Below the pieces are notes generated by a model, which was not told where the DNA came from, did not search any database, and worked only from the letters and a program-made list of their open reading frames with translations. From Gammaproteobacteria bacterium (GTDB lineage Bacteria; Bacillota_I; Bacilli_A; Izemoplasmatales; UBA1188): a stretch of DNA of 5,325 nucleotides. The DNA lies in NCBI GenBank assembly GCA_024691665.1, contig JAILNJ010000083.1:1-5325 (forward strand), given 5' to 3'. The position numbers were made by a program, and so were the translations under genes. Shown here in pieces: positions 1-5,325 of this stretch. Every line of letters begins with the position of its first letter. Positions within the stretch are counted from its first letter, which is position 1.

Positions 1-53
1 ATGCTTAAAGAAGAATTTAACTTCTTAAGTTATGCTCCAATTGTTTATGTATC
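1..53 (+). other. Inverted fragment of der (Der residues after the second NKxD motif)
   Basis: Frame 1 of the plus strand reads MLKEEFNFLSYAPIVYVS and then passes into the antisense of der. This matches the Der segment that follows the second NKxD motif, where B. subtilis Der, as I recall it, reads roughly NIRDHFQFLDYAPILFMSA. It therefore belongs to the same gene as the minus-strand der frame but lies in the opposite orientation. About eight or nine codons expected between the minus-strand end (VEKDT) and this fragment are not in the window. After the Val-Ser codons the match to Der stops. It is not an independent gene, and its first ATG is an internal Met codon. The junction lies around 48-53. 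Confidence 0.85.
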
Positions 54-953
54 CTTTTCAACAAGGTCCCATTTATTAACTACGATAATGATACCTTTAC
101 CAGCATCTTTAGCATATCCTGCGATATGAAGATCATTTTCAAGTAGACCACGTGAAGCATCAATTACAATTAGACAAATGTTGGATTTATCAATAGCTGA
201 TAAAGCACGTAACACTGAATACTTTTCAACTGATTCAAAGATCTTCCCTCTTTTTCTCATACCGGCTGTATCAATTAAAGTATACTTTTTATCGTTGTAT
301 TCAATTGATGTGTTGATAGAGTCTGTGGTAGTGCCTTCAACATCAGATACAATTACTCTAGTCTCACCGATTAAAGCATTTGTGAGTGACGACTTACCAA
401 CGTTAGGACGGCCAATAATGGCGATTTTTATATCATTTTCTTCTTCGGATTCATTAAGCTTTAAATCATCAAAATGTTTGCATACTGCATCAAGCATATC
501 ACCAATTCCAATCGAATGAATTCCTGAAACTGCGAACATTTCATCAAAGCCTAATTCATAAAAATCATAGAAATTAGCCATGAGGTCTTCGTTATCTGCC
601 TTATTTAATGCTACAACTACTGGCTTATTAGATTGCATGAGTTTACGTGCAACCATAAGGTCGTCTTTAGAGATTTGAGTTCTAATATCAAGAACAAAAA
701 TAATTACATCAGCTTCCTCAATTGCAATATCAACTTGAGCTTGAATCTCTTTTTGGAATGATGTATTTTCAATTTCAATTCCACCAGTATCGATGAGCTT
801 AAAAGCATGGCCTTGCCACTCAGCATCGCTATAGATTCTGTCTCTTGTAAGACCATAAAAGTCGTCAACAATTGATTGACGTTTACCTACTATCTTATTA
901 AATAATTGGCTTTTACCTACATTAGGACGGCCTACTATAGCTACAACTGGCAT
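45..953 (-). CDS. der: Ribosome-assembly GTPase Der (EngA), 3' part lost at an inverted junction
   Basis: Der is a tandem-GTPase protein needed for maturation of the 50S ribosomal subunit. The first G domain shows GRPNVGKS (residues 8-15), Thr36 in LTRDR, DTGG (55-58) and NKAD (117-120). The second shows GRPNVGKS (181-188), the EGTTTD segment (206-211), DTAG (228-231) and NKWD (293-296). An acidic linker lies near 165-173. The ATG is supported by AAGGAG seven bases upstream. Der is normally about 440 residues, but this frame stops after 302, so the rest of the second G domain and the whole C-terminal KH-like domain are missing. The stop at 45-47 appears artificial: the bases beyond about position 53 towards the left edge encode later Der residues on the opposite strand, so the natural reading ends at VEKDT. 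In domain 1 the usual DTPGVTRDR reads DFYGLTRDR, and GKST reads GKSQ. The identity is certain; whether the gene is really broken in the organism is doubtful. Confidence 0.93.
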   Translation of the reverse strand: MPVVAIVGRPNVGKSQLFNKIVGKRQSIVDDFYGLTRDRIYSDAEWQGHAFKLIDTGGIEIENTSFQKEIQAQVDIAIEEADVIIFVLDIRTQISKDDLMVARKLMQSNKPVVVALNKADNEDLMANFYDFYELGFDEMFAVSGIHSIGIGDMLDAVCKHFDDLKLNESEEENDIKIAIIGRPNVGKSSLTNALIGETRVIVSDVEGTTTDSINTSIEYNDKKYTLIDTAGMRKRGKIFESVEKYSVLRALSAIDKSNICLIVIDASRGLLENDLHIAGYAKDAGKGIIIVVNKWDLVEKDT

Positions 954-960
954 AAATTAA

Positions 961-966
961 CTCCTT
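961..966 (-). promoter_or_regulatory. Shine-Dalgarno site of der
   Basis: The minus strand reads AAGGAG, followed by a seven-base spacer (TTAATTT) and the der ATG at 953-951. This is a strong consensus site at normal spacing and fixes the start of der. Confidence 0.85.
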
Positions 967-978
967 ATAATTAGAAAT

Positions 979-1007
979 ATAAAGGCCAAATTACTCTTGG
1001 CCTTTAT
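979..1007 (-). terminator. Hairpin around the S1 stop codon; weak terminator or attenuator before der
   Basis: Bases 979-989 and 997-1007 form a perfect 11-bp inverted repeat (ATAAAGGCCAA / TTGGCCTTTAT) with a seven-base loop. The GGCC core stands out against AT-rich surroundings. On the transcript the left arm covers the last S1 codons, the TAA stop (993-991) is in the loop, and the 3' arm runs into a broken U-rich stretch (UUUAUAUUUCU). The U-tract is interrupted, and der follows only 26 bases later with its own AAGGAG. I therefore infer partial termination, or an mRNA-stabilising 3' end, rather than a full stop. Ribosomes terminating on S1 would melt the stem, which could link der transcription to S1 translation. 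Confidence 0.6.
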
Positions 1008-2352
1008 CCTTTAATAAATCTTCAATAGATGAACCTGAATCTACGTTTTCTCCAATGAATTTATCTACATATTCTCTCTCTTTAGCTTCTTCTAAAGATC
1101 TTAAAGATAATTGGAGATACCACTTAGTTGGGTCAACTTTAATAACTTGTGCGTTAATAACATCACCAACTTTAAGTACTTCTTCAGCTCTCTTACCTTG
1201 ACTAGATGCATCTCTATCTGGGATGAATGCTTCTACATTTCCAACCTTAACGATAGCACCAGTATTAGTGAATCTTTCAACTGTACCAGTTACTACTTCT
1301 CTTGGTGAGAAATGAACATCTTGCCATGGGTTATATTCTAAGTGTTTCTTAGAGAGAGTCATCTTTTCTTTTTGCTTATCGATATAGATGATTTGAAGTT
1401 CAACTTCATCACCTTCTTCAACTTCACCTTGGAAGTTGTTGTCTCTTCTCCAAGAGTAATCACTCTTGTTTAAGATACCTACTACATCACGCTCAGCTTC
1501 ACAAAGCATATAATTAGCATCTTTTTTAACAATCTTAGTCTTGATTACGTCACCAACATTGTGTTTTTCAAGGAATAATTCCCAAGGTGTCTTTTCAAGT
1601 GCCTTGATTGAAAGTTGTATCTTAGAATCAGTCTTCTTAATAACTTTAACAGTAACTTTTTGACCAACTTCTAAAATTTCAGAAGCGTTCTTAATATGAT
1701 AGTGTGATACTTCACTTAAGTGTACTAAACCTTCTACTGTGTTGAACTTAACGAATGCACCGAAATCAGTAATTCTTTCTACAGTTCCCTCAAGTACGTC
1801 ATCAACATTGATAGATTCGAATTCTTTTTCTTTAGCTTTTCTTTGCTCGTTATAGATTACTTGCTTACGAGAAACAACGAACTTAGTTCTTCCTCTTTCA
1901 TCTTGTTCTGTCTTAACGAATAATACTTTAGTTGTAGTGTTAACTAAAGAGTTCTTATCGAAAGCTTGATCTAAATCTATATAGTTATTTGGGCAAAAGA
2001 GTTTAACTCCGTCCTTTTCAAGGAAGATACCATCTTCAACTGCCTTAGTAACTAGAGCTTCGAAAGGATGACGATTCATAATCTTTCTTATGATCTTGTC
2101 TCTCTTTTCCTTCTCTTCAAGACCAATTCTAGATAAGAATACGTTTTCAGATGTAACTTTAGCTACTTCTACATCGATTCTATCTCCTTCCTTAAGTACA
2201 TCTTTCAAAGATTTAACAGACTTATCAAGTGTATAGTAGTCTAAATAGATAGTACCATCACATTTAGCTCCAACACCGAGATAAGCTACGTTATCTTCTA
2301 CTCTGATTACTTCTGCGCCTCTAATTAGGGCACCAACTCTTAAATTTGCCAT
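991..2352 (-). CDS. rpsA: S1 RNA-binding domain protein (ribosomal protein S1 type), five S1 repeats
   Basis: The 453-residue product is an array of about five OB-fold S1 domains, at roughly residues 6-76, 95-163, 183-252, 266-337 and 350-421. The third is the most canonical (VLEGTVERITDFGAFVKF, then EGLVHLSE). The fifth is also clear (GTVERFTNTGAIVKV), while the first, second and fourth are more degenerate. Such proteins bind single-stranded mRNA and associate with the 30S subunit. The E. coli S1 has six domains in 557 residues and Firmicutes homologues often have about four, so this is intermediate. The tail (about 422-453) is charged and ends in DKGQE. The ATG has AAGGAG eight bases upstream. 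The gene overlaps cmk by 13 bp and precedes der, a common neighbourhood in Firmicutes. In many clostridia S1 follows or is fused to IspH (LytB); no IspH part is present here. Whether it is a true ribosomal S1 or a YpfD-like regulator cannot be told from sequence alone. Confidence 0.9.
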   Translation of the reverse strand: MANLRVGALIRGAEVIRVEDNVAYLGVGAKCDGTIYLDYYTLDKSVKSLKDVLKEGDRIDVEVAKVTSENVFLSRIGLEEKEKRDKIIRKIMNRHPFEALVTKAVEDGIFLEKDGVKLFCPNNYIDLDQAFDKNSLVNTTTKVLFVKTEQDERGRTKFVVSRKQVIYNEQRKAKEKEFESINVDDVLEGTVERITDFGAFVKFNTVEGLVHLSEVSHYHIKNASEILEVGQKVTVKVIKKTDSKIQLSIKALEKTPWELFLEKHNVGDVIKTKIVKKDANYMLCEAERDVVGILNKSDYSWRRDNNFQGEVEEGDEVELQIIYIDKQKEKMTLSKKHLEYNPWQDVHFSPREVVTGTVERFTNTGAIVKVGNVEAFIPDRDASSQGKRAEEVLKVGDVINAQVIKVDPTKWYLQLSLRSLEEAKEREYVDKFIGENVDSGSSIEDLLKDKGQE

Positions 2353-3008
2353 AAATTTTTCTCCTTAAACAAATGCATAATTTTTTGGGCTGTCTCTTCA
2401 ATAGTTAATTCCGAGTTATCAATTAATATTGCATCCTCAGCCTGTCTTAGTGGATTATTTAATCTATTAGTATCAAAATTATCCCTTCTCATTACATCAG
2501 CTACAACATCGTCATAGCTCATAGATGAACCTGATTCTTGAAGTTCATAGAACCTTCTTAAGGCTCTTACATCAATAGCCGCAGTTAAGAATATCTTAAG
2601 TGAGGCATCCTTAAGCACATTAGTACCGATATCACGGCCATCCATTACAACATTATTTGTCTTAGCCATTTCTCTTTGTTTTTCAACAAGGATATCTCTA
2701 ACATATTTAAGTGATGAGACTAAAGAAACGTTCTTTACGACTTCTTCACTTCTGATTTCTTTTGATACATCTTTGCCATCCATAAACATTAAATCATTTA
2801 CGAATTCAAGCTTAGTATCTAGGATGAAATCATATAGTGTTTCATCAGCTAAGTTTCTTATATTTAATTCTAAAGCTTTAAGAGTTATAGCTCTATACAT
2901 AGCTCCAGTATCGATATAAATAAACTCCAGTCCTTTAGCTACTGATTTTGCGATTGTCGATTTTCCAGATCCAGCAGGACCATCAATTGCGATTGAATAA
3001 AATTTCAT
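2340..3008 (-). CDS. cmk: Cytidylate kinase
   Basis: Cmk phosphorylates CMP and dCMP to CDP and dCDP with ATP in the cytoplasm, recycling the CMP released by RNA turnover and phospholipid synthesis. At 222 residues it has normal bacterial length. The P-loop GPAGSGKST is at residues 10-18, the nucleotide-binding DTGAMYRA at 33-40, the CMP-binding insert around 65-100, GRDIGT at 124-129, the lid arginines RR at 151-152 and the RRD near 174-176. The closing segment RLNNPLRQAEDAILID is at 182-197. No key residue appears to be missing. The start is supported by GGAG five bases upstream. The 3' end (LWQI) overlaps the first 13 bases of the S1 gene. An extended -10 promoter element lies about 20 bp upstream of the start, so cmk probably heads a cmk-S1-der transcription unit. 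Confidence 0.96.
   Translation of the reverse strand: MKFYSIAIDGPAGSGKSTIAKSVAKGLEFIYIDTGAMYRAITLKALELNIRNLADETLYDFILDTKLEFVNDLMFMDGKDVSKEIRSEEVVKNVSLVSSLKYVRDILVEKQREMAKTNNVVMDGRDIGTNVLKDASLKIFLTAAIDVRALRRFYELQESGSSMSYDDVVADVMRRDNFDTNRLNNPLRQAEDAILIDNSELTIEETAQKIMHLFKEKNLWQI
2361..2366 (-). promoter_or_regulatory. Shine-Dalgarno site of the S1 gene, inside cmk
   Basis: The minus strand reads AAGGAG, then an eight-base spacer (AAAAATTT) and the S1 ATG at 2352-2350. The site lies within the last codons of cmk, so cmk translation passes over it. This fixes the S1 start and suggests translational coupling. Confidence 0.85.
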
Positions 3009-3013
3009 ACGTA

Positions 3014-3017
3014 CTCC
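3014..3017 (-). promoter_or_regulatory. Shine-Dalgarno site of cmk
   Basis: The minus strand reads TGTGGAG, followed by a five-base spacer (TACGT) and the cmk ATG at 3008-3006. It is shorter than the AAGGAG sites of the next two genes and sits just outside the large inverted repeat of this junction. Confidence 0.65.
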
Positions 3018-3019
3018 AC

Positions 3020-3077
3020 AATTCTCAATTATATCATATTAATTACTAATTAATTGATATTATTTTTCTTGAGAATT
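3020..3077. repeat. Imperfect AT-rich inverted repeat filling the pseudouridine synthase-cmk junction
   Basis: Three nested pairs of arms can be read: AATTCTCAA (3020-3028) with TTGAGAATT (3069-3077); ATATCA (3031-3036) with TGATAT (3055-3060); and ATTAATT (3038-3044) with AATTAAT (3048-3054) around a three-base loop. That is 22 pairs, interrupted by one bulged base and one asymmetric internal loop (2 against 8 bases). The outer arm includes the last codons of the upstream gene. In the transcript direction no U-tract follows, so it does not look like an ordinary intrinsic terminator. It could be an operator over the cmk promoter, an RNA processing stem or a weak attenuator. Confidence 0.6.
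3028..3036 (-). promoter_or_regulatory. Extended -10 promoter candidate for cmk-S1-der
   Basis: The minus strand reads TGATATAAT: a perfect TATAAT (3033-3028) preceded by the TGn extension of vegetative extended -10 promoters. No convincing TTGACA is present 16-18 bases upstream (the region reads CAATTA or TCAATT), which extended -10 promoters tolerate. Transcription would start near 3021, leaving a short leader of about a dozen bases holding GGAG. AT-rich DNA produces TATAAT by chance, so the support comes from the TG extension and the position. The element lies in the right-hand half of the inverted repeat. Confidence 0.5.
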
Positions 3078-3791
3078 TATATTTTTATTATTTGAGGTGG
3101 TCTTAGTCTTTTTCTTTTTATTAGTATTACTGATTTTTCCAAGGGCTAGTAATTTAATACTTTTCATCTCAAAAGGCTTCATAAAACGATATGCGGATGC
3201 CTTAATATCAAGGATTATATTACCAATTCTTTCACGTTCAACTCTTGAGACTTCGTGATTAACGTTTCTCATTGAATCCTTAATCATATAAGGCTCTTCA
3301 GCCTTAGTGATAATACTCATAGAAGTTGAAGTCTTATTATCGTTATATTTAACATTTAAGATTCTCATAGACTTAATAGTCTTTGATTCTTCCCTTCTTA
3401 AGAGTCCTTTTACTATTACCGAATATTCTTTTTCAATATTGTCATATGAACCTTTAATAAGTTCAATAAACTTAGGATCATTTGAAAGAATCACAAGTCC
3501 TCTTTCATATGGGTCTAGTTCACCAATAATCTTAAGATTCTTATATCCTCTATCTATTACTTCTCTTGGATCTTTCATCCCGCTAGGTTTATTAACTATT
3601 AGATATACAATATCTTCTTTAGCTTCAACCTGTCTTCCTGTAATAGTTACTTTATCTTCATCCTTAACCATAGTGTTAGGATCTAGAACTATATTCTTGT
3701 TGATTTCTACATCGCCATCACTTAATAGCTCAAGTGCCTCAACTTTAGATATATTAAGTGATTTAGTTAAATATTTAATTATTGTGGTCAT
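3060..3791 (-). CDS. Divergent RsuA/RluB-family pseudouridine synthase
   Basis: Family members isomerise a specific uridine in 16S or 23S rRNA to pseudouridine. An S4-like RNA-binding domain occupies about residues 1-52, followed by YLIVNKPSG (63-71) and the catalytic-loop equivalent GELDPYERGLVILSND (90-105). The presumed catalytic Asp93 is kept, but the usual GRLDxxTxGL has lost its Arg and its Thr. From memory of the family, the stretch from NKP to this motif is roughly ten residues shorter than in B. subtilis RluB. The late RQVRRM-type signature is not recognisable: the segment reads MIKDSM before NHEVSRVERERIG (178-190). The C-terminus (222-243) is a Lys/Asn-rich, probably disordered tail. 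The 243-residue length is normal. The ATG overlaps the upstream TAA by one base (TAATG) without a clear Shine-Dalgarno, implying translation by reinitiation. Family membership is good; the rRNA target and activity are uncertain. Confidence 0.8.
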   Translation of the reverse strand: MTTIIKYLTKSLNISKVEALELLSDGDVEINKNIVLDPNTMVKDEDKVTITGRQVEAKEDIVYLIVNKPSGMKDPREVIDRGYKNLKIIGELDPYERGLVILSNDPKFIELIKGSYDNIEKEYSVIVKGLLRREESKTIKSMRILNVKYNDNKTSTSMSIITKAEEPYMIKDSMRNVNHEVSRVERERIGNIILDIKASAYRFMKPFEMKSIKLLALGKISNTNKKKKTKTTSNNKNINSQEK

Positions 3792-5325
3792 TATTCTACT
3801 TGAGATAAGAAATTCTTATTAAACTTCTTATCTATTTCTTCCTTCATATTTTTAAGCACATCTTCAACTTCTTTTAAGTTCTTTTTACGATACTTATAAG
3901 ATGAGGCAATAAGGAGTTGTTTAGATAGATGTGGTAGTGGTACTTTAATAGTTTCAAGTTTAGATGGGTTTAAACTTAATACTGTAGTACCAGTTTGGAT
4001 ACGTTTAAGTTGAGATTTTCCAAGATCACTATCAAGGAATATCTTTAAATACATTGGATCAAGTACTTCTTTATTACATCTAATAATAATGAACGAGCCA
4101 GTTGAGATATAAGTTTCACCATATGGGATTTCAACTACAGCAGTCTTAAATGTCTTACCTTTACAGCTAATTACTAAATCACCTGATTCAAGACGATAGT
4201 GTTCCATACGTTTATCTACTTCTTTAAGCGATGAGAGTTCATTTCTCATGATTTCACCATTATCAATTGAAGATAAAGTCAAAAGTTTAATCTTAGTATC
4301 TTCATCAGTGATGAATTCATCAATCATTTCTGATGGGATTTGGAATCCTCTCATGATTGTATTAGTTAAATCCTTTAAATCTACAGGATTACTAAAGTTA
4401 AGCATTATTTCATCTAAGAAGTGGTGAGGAGTTAAATCATAATCTGTATCTTCAAGCATTTCTTTATTAATCTTAGTAGATACGCCTTCAATCTCACCTC
4501 TTTTAGCTTTGATAATCATATCACTATCAAGGTTGATTCCTCTTCTTAAGTTTTGAGCAAACTTAGATGCATCAATTAAAGTGATTTCTTCGTTATTCTT
4601 ATCAAATACAATTAGTGCGAGCATAGTGCTCATGAGTTGAAGACGAGGAAGCTCAATGATTGTATCAATTAAGTCTCTTTCAACAAATTGTCTTCTCTTT
4701 CTTGAATCACTAACTTTATTTAAAATACCAGATGATACAAATGATACGATAGTACCATCTTGTTTAATAAATTGAGAGAGTAAATTAATTGCGTCCCACT
4801 CAAATGATTGAGAGATATTATCAAGACCTTTTGAAAGTCTAGAGATTAATGCGTTGTTTCTATATGGGGCAAATACTACTGCGAGGTCAATTGAATTCTT
4901 TTCAATGTCTTGAGATCTACCATTCATATTAAATCTCTTATACTCTGTGCCATTAAGTTCAAAATAAATAGACATTAATGCATTATTTAAATCATCAAAG
5001 AAGTTATAAACAACGCTCTTAATTTCATTACCAAATAGCATATCTTCTACATATGGAGATAAATAGAGTACGCTATCTTTCTTATCTTTATAGAATTCTC
5101 TTGAAAGCTTTTCAATATCTTCATTAAAAAGTCCTTTAAAATGCATATAATCAATAATCATTTCTTTAATGTTGACTTTTAAAGCTTCTTCATTAAATAG
5201 GATGATTGTCTTATAGAATTCATAAAGATAATCGTTATTATTATTGAGTGATTGAACTAGGTTATATGAACTAAATGCAGCATCAGTTTTTCTTCTTGAA
5301 ACCTTAAGTTTCGCAAGAAAATCAG
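3791..5325 (-). CDS. HsdM-like methyltransferase fused to one HsdS-like recognition domain, 5' end outside window
   Basis: The frame is open to the window edge. The ATG at 5161-5159 has no Shine-Dalgarno, and 54 sense codons precede it, so the protein is N-terminally incomplete (about 510 residues visible). Numbering from that Met: residues 91-200 resemble the C-terminal half of an N6-adenine methyltransferase of HsdM type (IDLAVVFAPY at 91-100, DGTIVSFVSSGIL 135-147, RRQFVERDLIDTIIELP 156-172, then ITLIDASKF 193-201). The motif IV position reads FAPY instead of N/D-PP-Y/F, so the residues that hold the target adenine are lost and catalysis is doubtful. Residues about 256-420 resemble an HsdS target-recognition domain (HYRLESGDLVISCKG 321-335, TGTTVLSLNPSKLETIKVPLP 390-410), followed by a Lys/Glu-rich helix (425-450), probably a coiled coil. 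Only one recognition domain is present and no HsdR is visible. The next gene overlaps its stop. The SAM-binding motif I would lie outside the window. Confidence 0.75.
   Translation of the reverse strand, partial: DFLAKLKVSRRKTDAAFSSYNLVQSLNNNNDYLYEFYKTIILFNEEALKVNIKEMIIDYMHFKGLFNEDIEKLSREFYKDKKDSVLYLSPYVEDMLFGNEIKSVVYNFFDDLNNALMSIYFELNGTEYKRFNMNGRSQDIEKNSIDLAVVFAPYRNNALISRLSKGLDNISQSFEWDAINLLSQFIKQDGTIVSFVSSGILNKVSDSRKRRQFVERDLIDTIIELPRLQLMSTMLALIVFDKNNEEITLIDASKFAQNLRRGINLDSDMIIKAKRGEIEGVSTKINKEMLEDTDYDLTPHHFLDEIMLNFSNPVDLKDLTNTIMRGFQIPSEMIDEFITDEDTKIKLLTLSSIDNGEIMRNELSSLKEVDKRMEHYRLESGDLVISCKGKTFKTAVVEIPYGETYISTGSFIIIRCNKEVLDPMYLKIFLDSDLGKSQLKRIQTGTTVLSLNPSKLETIKVPLPHLSKQLLIASSYKYRKKNLKEVEDVLKNMKEEIDKKFNKNFLSQVE

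Noticed and set aside
178..519. Plus-strand open frame of about 113 codons
   Set aside because: It lies entirely antisense to der, has no recognisable domain, and has low-complexity Ser/Ile/Leu composition typical of the reverse strand of an AT-rich gene.
1111..1308. Plus-strand open frame of about 65 codons
   Set aside because: It is antisense to the well-supported S1 gene, with no ribosome binding site and no recognisable features.
3020..3077. Inverted repeat as the end of a transposon or an attachment site
   Set aside because: The arms are 40 bases apart and enclose no gene. There is no target duplication or transposase, and the repeat fits better as a hairpin or operator.
3307..3822. 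Plus-strand open frame of about 171 codons rich in Ser, Leu and Ile
   Set aside because: It could pass for a hydrophobic protein, but it is the complement of the pseudouridine synthase gene and the end of the fusion gene. Its composition reflects antisense reading.
5159..5161. ATG at 5161-5159 as the true start of the methyltransferase-like protein
   Set aside because: The frame continues open for 54 more codons to the window edge, and no Shine-Dalgarno precedes this ATG. The methyltransferase core also needs upstream sequence for its SAM-binding motif.
1..5325. CRISPR arrays, tRNA or rRNA genes, or a non-standard genetic code
   Set aside because: I saw no regularly spaced direct repeats and no cloverleaf or rRNA-like stretch. 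Trp codons are TGG where checked in der and S1, and no in-frame TGA is needed in any gene.

Overview
This is a 5.3-kb AT-rich bacterial window in which every gene I can support lies on the minus strand, so transcription runs from right to left. Gene content and style (Cmk, a multi-domain S1 protein and Der in a row, AAGGAG ribosome binding sites, standard genetic code with Trp as TGG) point to a low-GC Firmicute. A Clostridia/Tissierellia-type anaerobe such as a Peptoniphilaceae relative is my best guess, not a demonstrated assignment.

Layout in transcription order (right to left): (1) 5325-3791, a 5'-truncated fusion protein with an HsdM-like adenine methyltransferase core whose NPPY motif is degraded, followed by a single HsdS-like target-recognition domain. 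(2) 3791-3060, a divergent RsuA/RluB-family pseudouridine synthase whose ATG overlaps the previous stop codon by one base. (3) 3077-3009, an AT-rich junction almost wholly occupied by an imperfect inverted repeat, with a perfect extended -10 promoter element aimed at cmk. (4) 3008-2340, cytidylate kinase (cmk). (5) 2352-991, a five-domain S1 RNA-binding protein overlapping cmk by 13 bp. (6) 1007-979, a hairpin around the S1 stop codon. (7) 953 to about 48, the first two thirds of the ribosome-assembly GTPase gene der.

The most unexpected feature is at the left edge. The der frame stops at 45-47 just after the second NKxD motif, yet the first ~53 bases read on the PLUS strand encode the Der segment that should come a few codons later (MLKEEFNFLSYAPIVYVS). 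The window therefore crosses an inverted junction inside der, with GATAC/GTATC microhomology at the joint. I consider an amplification or assembly fold-back chimera more likely than a real inversion of this normally essential gene. The 302-residue Der should not be taken as a natural protein.

Functionally, cmk, S1 and der form a typical housekeeping set (CDP/dCDP supply, translation, 50S ribosome maturation). The methyltransferase/TRD fusion and the divergent pseudouridine synthase form a translationally coupled pair upstream. Both show altered signature motifs, and this pair is the most biologically novel part of the window.
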